From assembly GCA_945906005.1 (NCBI GenBank), contig CAMDQY010000003.1, forward strand, positions 1 through 33,394: 33,394 bases of DNA, in the 5' to 3' direction. The translations under genes were made by a program, and so were the position numbers. Every line of letters begins with the position of its first letter. Position 1 is the first letter of the stretch. A model generated the notes under the pieces. It made no database searches. It was not told where the DNA came from and was given only the letters and a program-made list of their open reading frames with translations. Source of the DNA: Novosphingobium sp. Chol11 (GTDB taxonomy: Bacteria; Pseudomonadota; Alphaproteobacteria; Sphingomonadales; Sphingomonadaceae). This document shows, in pieces, positions 16,413 to 23,937 of the stretch.

Positions 16413-17174
16413 ATGCAAATCAAGGGGTTGGCCGCAGTGGTCACCGGCGGCGCATCGGGCCTCGGCAAGGCGAGCGCGCAAATGCTCGCGGCTGCGGGCG
16501 CAAAAGTCGCGGTGTTCGACCTCAACGCCGAGTCGGGAGAAGCGGCGGCGCGAGCGATCGGCGGAATTTTCGTCAGTGTCGATGTCTCCGACGACGCCAG
16601 CGTTTCGGCGGGCCTTGATGCAGCGCAGGCGGCGCACGGCGGCGCGCGGATACTCGTCAACTGCGCCGGGATTGCACCGGCAGTGAAAACCGTGGGCAAG
16701 GGCAACGCGCCGCATCCGCTCGACACCTTCCGCAAGACCATCGAGGTCAACCTCATCGGCACCTTCAACATGATCTCGAAATTCGCCGCGCGCGCCGCCG
16801 CGCTCGACGAGATCGATGGCGAATGCGCAGTGATCGTCAACACCGCTTCGGTCGCCGCATACGAGGGCCAGATCGGGCAGGCCGCCTATGCCGCGTCGAA
16901 GGGCGGCGTGGTCGGCCTGACCCTGCCGGTGGCTCGCGATCTTGCGCAGCACAAGATCAGGGTGATGACGATCGCGCCAGGCATCTTCCTGACGCCGATG
17001 CTCGAGGCCTTTCCCGAGAACGTGCAACAGGCACTGGGCGCGCAAGTTCCGCATCCCAGCCGCCTTGGCAAGCCAAGCGAATATGCGCAGCTCGTTGCCA
17101 GCATCATCGCCAATCCAATGCTGAACGGCGACGTCATCCGGCTCGATGGCGCAATCAGGATGGCGCCGCGTTAA
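16413..17174 (+). CDS. HSD10-like SDR, probable 3-hydroxyacyl-CoA dehydrogenase
   Basis: A 253-residue SDR resembling type II 3-hydroxyacyl-CoA dehydrogenase (HSD17B10/FadB2-like). It has TGGASGLG (11-18), Asp36 at the end of the second strand favouring NAD, NCAG (83-86), Ser146, Tyr159 and Lys163. The C-terminal GDVIRLDGAIRMAPR is a hallmark of this subgroup. It would oxidise a 3-hydroxyacyl-CoA to the 3-ketoacyl-CoA, the step after the MaoC hydration; human HSD10 also oxidises steroid hydroxyls, so a ring-hydroxyl role is possible. The ATG has AGGAG seven bases upstream. It starts 18 bases after the dehydrogenase small subunit, clearly the same operon. No thiolase gene follows. Confidence 0.93.
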   Translation: MQIKGLAAVVTGGASGLGKASAQMLAAAGAKVAVFDLNAESGEAAARAIGGIFVSVDVSDDASVSAGLDAAQAAHGGARILVNCAGIAPAVKTVGKGNAPHPLDTFRKTIEVNLIGTFNMISKFAARAAALDEIDGECAVIVNTASVAAYEGQIGQAAYAASKGGVVGLTLPVARDLAQHKIRVMTIAPGIFLTPMLEAFPENVQQALGAQVPHPSRLGKPSEYAQLVASIIANPMLNGDVIRLDGAIRMAPR

Positions 17175-17254
17175 TTGCTCCCCTCAGGCGATTTGGCTTG
17201 CCAACCTCATGCCGCGCCTTAGGCTCACAGGCGGGATAGAGGAGATCTGTAAAC

Positions 17255-18499
17255 ATGTATTTCGGCTGGATCGTCGTGTTCGTGGGCGCCATAATCATGA
17301 TGCTGGTAATGGGGACGACGGTCAGTGTGTTCGGCCTCTATGTCCTTCCCGTCAGCTCGGAGTTCGGCTTGTCGCGTGCCGATGTGAACAGCGGGTTCGC
17401 GCTGATGAACCTGGGCGGTGCAGTGATTGCGCCGCTGGTCGGGCGCGCTGCCGATACGTTTCCGGTGCGCCGGGTGATGGCTGCGGGTGCGCTGTGCTAT
17501 GCGCTTGCCAGCATTACCATCGGCCTTTCCGACAAGCTGTGGCTGAACGCGCTGGTCCTGGGCATGATCCTGCCGGTCACGATCGGCGGGATGACGTCTT
17601 TCGGTGTGATGGCGATGGTCACCCGCTGGTTCGAGGCGCAGCGCGCCCGGGCGCTGTCGCTAGCCGCGATTGGCATGTCGCTGGGCTCGGTTGTGATGGC
17701 GCCGTTCGTCGGCTGGATGATCGGCAATGTCGGCTGGCGTGAGATGCTGGTCGGCCAGGGTATCGTTATCGGCACAATTTTCCTGCTGCTCATTTTCGTC
17801 CTGCGCGATCGTCCCGGCCCCGATGACATCGAGCCGAGACTGGCCGGAACCGAACATTTGCCGCCCTCTCCACCTGTTGCAGCTGCAGATCAGAAGCCGC
17901 TTTCCACGCGCGAGATTCTCGGCAAGCCTGCGTTCTACATCATTGCCGTGACCATGGCGCTGGGTATGGGCACGGTGCAGGCTATGACCATTTCGCTGAT
18001 TCCGATGGTGCAGGAAACGGGTATTGGCACTGCCGCCGCAGCGGCAGGCTTGATATCGATCATGGGCGTGGCCGGGATTGTCGGCAGACTTGCGCTGGCG
18101 GCAGTTGGCGACCGGGTGAACAAGGCCATCGCGCTGAGCATTTCGCTCGCGGCCTTTGCGGGGCTGGTCGTGCTCCTGCCTATTCCTTCGGGCTATCTGA
18201 TGGTGGCGATGATCGTTGCGGTCATGGGCTTTCTCGGCGGAGCGATCATGCCGCTATGCCTTGCAATCCTCGCCGAAGTTGTGGGTCCCTACACCTTCGC
18301 ATCGGCAAACGGCCTTGCCTCACTGGTGATCGCGCTGCTTGGCGCGGTGACCATCCGCTTGAGCGGCGACATTTTCGACGCCACCGGCACCTATCACGCC
18401 GTGTTCGCGATGCTCGGTGGCGCTATCGCGGTCGGCTCGCTGCTCATGCTGGTCTATGCGCGGATGACGAGGACGGAAGGGGTAGCCGTTGTCACCTAG
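17255..18499 (+). CDS. MFS transporter (copy 1)
   Basis: A 414-residue major facilitator with about 12 hydrophobic segments. It opens with MYFGWIVVFVGAIIMML; the loop 2-3 signature is APLVGRAADTFPVRRVM, and a weaker repeat (GRLALAAVGDRVNK) is in the second half, as expected for the two-fold repeat. The style (YFGW start, GLYVLPVS..FGLSRADVN) is that of monocarboxylate/oxalate-formate type porters, so a small organic acid or the pathway substrate is plausible; direction is unknown. AGGAG lies upstream of the ATG. An 80-base gap separates it from the SDR operon, and a paralogous transporter follows. Confidence 0.92.
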   Translation: MYFGWIVVFVGAIIMMLVMGTTVSVFGLYVLPVSSEFGLSRADVNSGFALMNLGGAVIAPLVGRAADTFPVRRVMAAGALCYALASITIGLSDKLWLNALVLGMILPVTIGGMTSFGVMAMVTRWFEAQRARALSLAAIGMSLGSVVMAPFVGWMIGNVGWREMLVGQGIVIGTIFLLLIFVLRDRPGPDDIEPRLAGTEHLPPSPPVAAADQKPLSTREILGKPAFYIIAVTMALGMGTVQAMTISLIPMVQETGIGTAAAAAGLISIMGVAGIVGRLALAAVGDRVNKAIALSISLAAFAGLVVLLPIPSGYLMVAMIVAVMGFLGGAIMPLCLAILAEVVGPYTFASANGLASLVIALLGAVTIRLSGDIFDATGTYHAVFAMLGGAIAVGSLLMLVYARMTRTEGVAVVT

Positions 18500-18518
18500 C
18501 GCAAAGGGCGTTCAAATA

Positions 18519-19790
18519 ATGCGATCCTATTATGGCTGGGTGATCGTGGCGATCACCATGGTGATCTTCATGCTGCTGGTGGGATGCCTGGCGAACGCGT
18601 TCGGGCTGTTCGTCCTTCCCGTTTCCCAAGACCTCGGACTTTCCCGCGCTGACGTAAACACGGGCTATATCCTGACGGTGCTTGGCGGTGCGGCAATGGC
18701 ACCGTTCCTTGGCAGATTGATCGACACCTATCCGGTACGCAGGGTCATGCTGGTCTGCGCGTTGATGTTTGCCGGTGGCATGATCACTGTCGGCTTGTCG
18801 GAGAACGTATGGTTGAGCGCCGCAATGCTGGCCGTTCCGGTTGCGGTGGGCATGGGCGGCGTCGGCACGATCGGTTCGATGGCGATCGTCGCACGGTGGT
18901 TCAAGGCGCAACGCGGGCGGGCCATGGCGATCTCGATGATGGGAATGTCGCTTGGCACGATTGCGCTTACACCGATGGTCGGTCTCATGATTGCCTCCTT
19001 TGGATGGCGGCAAACGCTGGTCACTCTGGGTATCGGCATGGGGACTGTATTCCTGATCGCGATCGCCCTTCTGCGCGAGCATCCCGGACCCGGCGACATT
19101 GAGCCCGGCGCAGCAGAATATTTGGCTTCACAGCCACAGCCGACGATTCAGGAGGAAATCGGAAAGTCACTTGGCACGCTCCAGATATTGCGGATGCCAC
19201 TGTTTCTGCTTCCATCGATTGCGGCTGCGCTGGCGCTCAGCGCGGCACAAGGGATCACCATTTCGATGGTGCCGATGGCGCAGGAGGCGGGAATCGGCGT
19301 GGCACAGGCAGCTACCCTAATGTCGATGCTGGGGGCAACGTCGATCGCCGGCAAATTTCTGCTGGTCTGGGTCGGTGACCGGGTAAGCCGCTCGATCTCG
19401 CTTGCGGTCATGGCGGCAGCAACGGCAGCATCGAGCGGGTTGCTGATTTTTGCCGATAGCTATCCCATGCTGTTGGTTTCATCCGCCCTGCTTGGTCTTG
19501 CGGTGGGATCGATAACGCCCGCGCTGCTCGCGCTCCTCGCCGATGCGGTTGGCGCGGCATCCTTCGGATCGGCAAACGGCATCGCGATGCTAATCGGTGC
19601 GTTTACGGGTGCCTTGGCTATGCGCGGAGCTGGCGAGCTTTATGATCGCACCGGAGGCTATGAAACGATGTTTGAGGTCTTTGTCGGCGTAAGCTTATTG
19701 TCGCTGATGTTGCTGCTGATCAGCTTGAGGATCGAAAAGGGCCGGTCGCTGGCATCAACGCTCGCCGTGCCCATCACTCCGCCAGCTTGA
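18519..19790 (+). CDS. MFS transporter (copy 2)
   Basis: A 423-residue major facilitator, paralogue of the gene before it: YYGWVIVAITMVIF start, GLFVLPVSQDLGLSRADVNTGY, APFLGRLIDTYPVRRVM and a second-half GKFLLVWVGDRVSRS. The ATG at 18519 follows AAAGGG by about ten bases and makes the N terminus align with copy 1; a TTG at 18489 would add ten residues and overlap copy 1. About 12 membrane segments are seen, with a charged central loop near residues 185-215. The last 17 bases overlap the 3' end of uvrD on the other strand, marking the edge between the catabolic cluster and core genes. Two related transporters may serve uptake of related acids, or import and export. Confidence 0.92.
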   Translation: MRSYYGWVIVAITMVIFMLLVGCLANAFGLFVLPVSQDLGLSRADVNTGYILTVLGGAAMAPFLGRLIDTYPVRRVMLVCALMFAGGMITVGLSENVWLSAAMLAVPVAVGMGGVGTIGSMAIVARWFKAQRGRAMAISMMGMSLGTIALTPMVGLMIASFGWRQTLVTLGIGMGTVFLIAIALLREHPGPGDIEPGAAEYLASQPQPTIQEEIGKSLGTLQILRMPLFLLPSIAAALALSAAQGITISMVPMAQEAGIGVAQAATLMSMLGATSIAGKFLLVWVGDRVSRSISLAVMAAATAASSGLLIFADSYPMLLVSSALLGLAVGSITPALLALLADAVGAASFGSANGIAMLIGAFTGALAMRGAGELYDRTGGYETMFEVFVGVSLLSLMLLLISLRIEKGRSLASTLAVPITPPA

Positions 19791-22074
19791 CGAAGCTGTC
19801 GATCACGCGCTTGCGACCGCTGCCCTCGAAATCGATCTCGAGCTTGTTGCCTTCTTGAGCAGCTACGGTCCCATAGCCGAACTTGTCGTGGAACACGCGC
19901 GCTCCGGCTGCCACGTCGCTGCGTGGCGTGGCGGCGAAGCTGGCGGCGGACCGGGTCACTTCCTTCACCTGCTTGGGCGCGGAATCATAGGCCGAAGCAG
20001 CCGCGCGCTGCCAGCCGGGGCCGCGCGTCGCGGTGCGCGAAGGCTGAGCGCGGGCGACATCGGCAAAGGGGTCGGAATGTTCCGACCACTGCGCCCGCCA
20101 CAGCGAGGCCCCGCCGGTCAGCGTGGTTTCCTGCTCGACATGCTCGTCGGGCAGTTCGGCGACGAACCGGCTCGGGATCGAGCTGGTCCACTGTCCGTAG
20201 ATGCGGCGGTTGGCGGCATGCAGGATTGTGCAGCGCCGCCGCGCACGGGTGATCGCGACATAGGCGAGGCGGCGTTCCTCTTCGAGGCTGGCCAGCCCGC
20301 CCTCGTCCAGCGAACGCTGCGAAGGAAACACGCCTTCCTCCCAGCCGGGCAGGAACACGTGCTCGAATTCCAGACCCTTGGCGCCGTGCATGGTCATGAT
20401 TGTGACCTTCTCGCGGTCGTCGGCAGCCTCGTTGTCGATCACCAGGCTGACGTGTTCGAGGAAATCTCCGAGAGTCTCATATTCCTCCATCGCGCGCGCC
20501 AATTCGGTGAGGTTTTCGAGCCGTCCGGCGCTTTCCGCGCTGCGCTCGGCCTGAAGCATGGCGGTATAGCCTGCCTCGTCGAGCACGGTGCGGGCCAGTT
20601 CGGCCGGGCTGGCAGTGCCCGCCAGATCGCGCCAGCGAGCAAAATCGCGCATCAAGGCGAGCAGGGTATTGCGGGGGCGGGCGGGCAGTTCGTCGGTATC
20701 GGCCAGTTCCATCGCGGCAGCGGCAAGCGGGATGCCGCGTCTGCGGGCGTGGACGTGGAGCTTTTCGAGCGCCTTGGAGCCAAGCCCGCGCTTGGGAGTG
20801 TTATGGATGCGCTCGAAGGCAAGGTCATCGGCGGGCTGGGCGATCACGCGTAGATAGGCGAGCGCATCGCGGATTTCGGCGCGCTCATAGAAGCGGAAGC
20901 CGCCAACGATCTTGTAATTGAGGCCGATGGTGATGAACCGGTCTTCGAATTCGCGGGTCTGGTATTGCGCGCGAACGAGGATCGCCATCTGGGCGAGCGG
21001 CGCGCCTTCATGTTCCAGCCGCTCGATCTCCTCGCCGACGCGGCGCGCTTCCTCGGGAGCATCCCACACGCCGATAACGCGCAGCTTGTCGCCGGCGTGG
21101 CGATCGGTCCACAAGGTCTTGCCGAGCCGCTGGCTGTTCTCGCTGATGAGGCCCGAGGCGGCTGCGAGGATCTGCGGGGTCGAGCGGTAATTCTGCTCCA
21201 GTCGGATGATCTTGCTGCCGGGGAAATCCTTCTCGAAGCGCAGGATATTGGCGACTTCGGCGCCGCGCCACGAATAGATCGACTGGTCGTCGTCGCCCAC
21301 CACGCAGATATTCTGCCGCTGCTGCGCGAGCAGGCGCAACCAAAGGTACTGCACCTGGTTGGTGTCCTGATATTCGTCGACGAGGATATATTTGAAGCGG
21401 TTCTGGTATTGCTCAAGCACGTCGCGGTGCGCGCGCAGGATGTTGAGGACGTGGAGCAGCAGATCACCGAAATCGCAGGCGTTGAGCGCCTTCAGCCGGT
21501 CCTGGTAAAGCTGGTAGAACTGCTGGCCGCGTCCGTTGGCGTATAGCTCGTTCTCGGCAGCGTCGAGGTCTGCCGGATTGAGCCCGCGGTTCTTCCAGCG
21601 GTCGATCAGCCCGGCAAGCTGGCGAGCGGGCCAGCGCTTCTCGTCGAGGTCGTTCGCGGCGATAAGCTGCTTCAGGAGCCGTAGCTGATCGTCGGTATCA
21701 ATGATCGTGTAGTTTGATTGCAGCCCGACCAGTTCGGCGTGACGGCGCAGCATTCGCGCGCCGATCGAGTGAAAGGTGCCGAGCCAAGGCATGCCTTCGA
21801 CCGCCGGGCCAATCAGCTTGCCGACGCGCTCGCGCATTTCGCGCGCGGCCTTGTAGGTGAAGGTGACGCACAAAATCTCTGACGGCCAGGCGAGGCGATT
21901 GTGGATCAGCCATGCGAGCCTCGCGGTAAGCGCAGCAGTCTTGCCGGTGCCCGCGCCCGCCAGCATCAGCACCGGGCCTTCGGTGGTCAACACGGCTTCG
22001 CGCTGCGGCTCGTTGAGACCGGCGATCAGGGCCTCGCGCGGATCGGCCGGAGCAGGGATGGCGGATTGGGACAC
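19774..22074 (-). CDS. uvrD: ATP-dependent DNA helicase UvrD/PcrA (SF1)
   Basis: A 766-residue SF1A helicase acting 3'-5' in nucleotide excision and mismatch repair. Seen: Q-motif LNEPQREAV, Walker A AGAGTGKT (39-46), Walker B VDEYQDTN, motif III DDDQSIYSWRGA, motif IV EQNYRS, motif V TMHGAKGLEFEHVF and motif VI RRLAYVAITRARRR. The C-terminal VFHDKFGYGTVAAQEGN...FVKLAE is the Tudor-like RNA-polymerase-binding domain of PcrA/UvrD. The start is uncertain: GTG 22074 gives a VSQSAIP opening, TTG 22110 would add twelve residues; neither has a good ribosome site. It lies 45 bases after rsmD on the same strand and overlaps the convergent MFS gene by 17 bases. Confidence 0.95.
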   Translation of the reverse strand: MSQSAIPAPADPREALIAGLNEPQREAVLTTEGPVLMLAGAGTGKTAALTARLAWLIHNRLAWPSEILCVTFTYKAAREMRERVGKLIGPAVEGMPWLGTFHSIGARMLRRHAELVGLQSNYTIIDTDDQLRLLKQLIAANDLDEKRWPARQLAGLIDRWKNRGLNPADLDAAENELYANGRGQQFYQLYQDRLKALNACDFGDLLLHVLNILRAHRDVLEQYQNRFKYILVDEYQDTNQVQYLWLRLLAQQRQNICVVGDDDQSIYSWRGAEVANILRFEKDFPGSKIIRLEQNYRSTPQILAAASGLISENSQRLGKTLWTDRHAGDKLRVIGVWDAPEEARRVGEEIERLEHEGAPLAQMAILVRAQYQTREFEDRFITIGLNYKIVGGFRFYERAEIRDALAYLRVIAQPADDLAFERIHNTPKRGLGSKALEKLHVHARRRGIPLAAAAMELADTDELPARPRNTLLALMRDFARWRDLAGTASPAELARTVLDEAGYTAMLQAERSAESAGRLENLTELARAMEEYETLGDFLEHVSLVIDNEAADDREKVTIMTMHGAKGLEFEHVFLPGWEEGVFPSQRSLDEGGLASLEEERRLAYVAITRARRRCTILHAANRRIYGQWTSSIPSRFVAELPDEHVEQETTLTGGASLWRAQWSEHSDPFADVARAQPSRTATRGPGWQRAAASAYDSAPKQVKEVTRSAASFAATPRSDVAAGARVFHDKFGYGTVAAQEGNKLEIDFEGSGRKRVIDSFVKLAE

Positions 22075-22119
22075 AGGTGAACAGTTAGGGAACGGCGTTG
22101 CCTCGCGCAAGCGGCGCGA

Positions 22120-22662
22120 TCAAGCCGTCCGCAGCAAATGCAACCGGGCCTTGCCGACATCGCGGACAACCTCGTCATCGAAACCTTCTGCAGCGATGGA
22201 CTCGTCGCGGCCGGTTTCGATGCTTACCCAGGTCGCCGGGCCGATCCAGCCGAGGCGAACCAACTTATCGAGTGCGACTGCGCCCGCCCCGGAGCCGTAA
22301 GGCGGGTCCATCAGCACCAGGTCGACTGGCTGACGGGCGGGGCCGAGCGTCATAACCGAACATACGCGCACGTCGCACATCGCCTGTGCGCCAAGATTGG
22401 CCACGTTGGTTCGCAGCGCGCGTATCGCTGCTGCATCCTGCTCGACGAAAATGGCCTTGGCAGCTCCGCGCGAAAGTGCTTCGAACCCCAACGCGCCAGA
22501 ACCGGCGAACAGGTCGGCAACGGTCAATCCCTCGAACGAACCGAGGCGGCTCGCCAGCATTGAAAACAGCGTCTCGCGGGTTCGGTCCGCCGTGGGCCGG
22601 GTGGTCTCTCCCTTTGGCGCGACCAGCGGACGGCTGCGCCATTGGCCGGCAATGATCCTCAT
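22120..22662 (-). CDS. rsmD: 16S rRNA (guanine966-N2)-methyltransferase RsmD
   Basis: A 180-residue SAM-dependent methyltransferase that modifies G966 of 16S rRNA. It has the RsmD opening MRIIAGQWRSRPL...RPTADRTRETLF, the SAM loop DLFAGSGALGFEALSRGA and the catalytic DPPY. The length matches the family. Its ATG overlaps the pseudouridine synthase stop by four bases (ATGA at 22659-22662), so the two RNA-modification genes are translationally coupled. Confidence 0.95.
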   Translation of the reverse strand: MRIIAGQWRSRPLVAPKGETTRPTADRTRETLFSMLASRLGSFEGLTVADLFAGSGALGFEALSRGAAKAIFVEQDAAAIRALRTNVANLGAQAMCDVRVCSVMTLGPARQPVDLVLMDPPYGSGAGAVALDKLVRLGWIGPATWVSIETGRDESIAAEGFDDEVVRDVGKARLHLLRTA

Positions 22663-23471
22663 TGGCGGTTCGGCTTCGAATTATTGCTGTTGCCTGTGCC
22701 CGATAGCGAGGCGCGAAATCGTTCCAGATCATGACCGGAGATTTCCGCAGCCGCTCCGCGCGGCAGATCGCCCAGAGCGAAGGGACCGTATCCCACCCGG
22801 ATCAGGCGGCTGACCTCGAGGCCGAGGTGTTCAAGCACGCGGCGCACCTCGCGGTTCTTGCCCTCGGTCAAGGTGAGCACGATCCACTTGTTGCGGCCGG
22901 TGCTGCGTTCCATGTTCGCATCGATCTTGCCATAGCGCATGCCATCGATCTCGATCCCCTCGATAAGGTCTTCGAGCCGCGACTGGCTGATTTCCCCGAA
23001 AGTCCGGGCGCGATAGGTGCGCTCCACCCCGGTCGAAGGCAATTCGAGCTGGCGCTTGAACTCGCCATCGTTCGTGAGCAGCAGCAAACCTTCGGTGTTG
23101 AGATCGAGCCTGCCCACCGGCATCATTCGCGGCGTGCCTTTGGGCAATGCATTACGAAGCGCGGCGTAGATGGTCGGGCGACCGGCGGGGTCGCGCTCTG
23201 CCGTCAACAGTCCTTGCGGCTTGTGGAAGGCAAACAGCCGGGTCGGCTCGGTCGCTGCGACCGGTTTGCCATCGACCGTCACGCCTTTCAGGTTTTCGAG
23301 CACTGTCGCAGGTGTGGTGAGCACCTGATCGCCGATTTTCACGCGGCCATCCGCGATCATCCGCTCGACTTCGCGGCGGCTCGCGATCCCGGCGCGAGCA
23401 AGCAGCTTGGCGATGCGTTCGCCACTGCGGGGGGGCAGGGGGTCGCCGGAACGGGGGGTCGGGTGTGACAT
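22659..23471 (-). CDS. rluB: RluB/RsuA-family rRNA pseudouridine synthase
   Basis: A 270-residue pseudouridine synthase. An S4 RNA-binding domain sits at about 19-65 (RIAKLLARAGIASRREVERM), followed by the RsuA-family catalytic loop GRLDLNTEGLLLL with Asp123, and a VLTLTEGKNREVRR strand typical of the RluB/RluE branch. It would isomerise a uridine in 23S rRNA (RluB, position 2605 in E. coli numbering) though the exact site is not certain. Residues 1-18 are Pro/Ser-rich and non-conserved. It is the first gene of the minus-strand set rluB-rsmD-uvrD. Confidence 0.88.
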   Translation of the reverse strand: MSHPTPRSGDPLPPRSGERIAKLLARAGIASRREVERMIADGRVKIGDQVLTTPATVLENLKGVTVDGKPVAATEPTRLFAFHKPQGLLTAERDPAGRPTIYAALRNALPKGTPRMMPVGRLDLNTEGLLLLTNDGEFKRQLELPSTGVERTYRARTFGEISQSRLEDLIEGIEIDGMRYGKIDANMERSTGRNKWIVLTLTEGKNREVRRVLEHLGLEVSRLIRVGYGPFALGDLPRGAAAEISGHDLERFRASLSGTGNSNNSKPNRQ

Positions 23472-23573
23472 GCCCCCGCCTTAGAGCGATTTTGGGTGAG
23501 GTGGAAACACCGAACGGCCCGCCTATCGCCGACAACAAGGAATCTGGCACTCAGGCCAGCGAAAGCACCGGTT

Positions 23574-23768
23574 TCAGGATTCCGCGCTGGGGTGGGCTGC
23601 TCGACGCGAATCTGCGTCACGGGACGAGTCGAACGGACGCCATCCGGTAACATCGCGAATCATTGGCAACCCGCAGCGATCGCAATTGGTGCGATGATGG
23701 AGTTCATCGAACCAGACACGGTTGCGGTTGATCTTGTGCGAAAACAGTTGGCAAATAATCGAGGACAT
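23574..23768 (-). CDS. Small CxxC protein of unknown function
   Basis: A 64-residue protein encoded in the 466-base gap between the rluB-like gene and the AmpG-like gene. The ATG at 23768 has an AGGGGAAA ribosome site about seven to ten bases upstream. The sequence opens with a hydrophobic MSSIICQLFSHKINRNRVW and contains RTNCDRCGLPMIRD, a single CxxC knuckle with one more Cys and nearby His residues that could bind zinc, then a WRPFDSSRD tail. The arrangement suggests a conserved small sphingomonad protein, but I do not recognise a named family. The rest of the gap (23472-23573 and 23769-23937) holds no supported gene; the stretch 23481-23511 ends in a small GGTG-GAAA-CACC hairpin. Confidence 0.6.
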   Translation of the reverse strand: MSSIICQLFSHKINRNRVWFDELHHRTNCDRCGLPMIRDVTGWRPFDSSRDADSRRAAHPSAES

Positions 23769-23937
23769 TCGGGACTTTCCCCTTTGAAGGTATCAGTCAT
23801 CCTCTCTCTTGGGGAACGTATCATGTCAGTCCGGCTCATCCAACGCCATATCGGCTGAGGCCAGTTAAAAGACGCTAGGGACGGGACGAATTTGCCGCTA
23901 GCGTCAAATTCAGGCGGAATGGGAAGGGGATCGCACG

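Noticed and set aside
1-19790. Mobile element or prophage origin for the cluster
   Set aside because: No transposase, integrase, tRNA end or long terminal repeats were seen in or at the right edge; the left edge is outside the window.
23496-23858. Plus-strand open frame of 120 codons in the rluB-ampG gap
   Set aside because: Overlaps the better-supported CxxC protein on the other strand and lacks a ribosome site or recognisable features.
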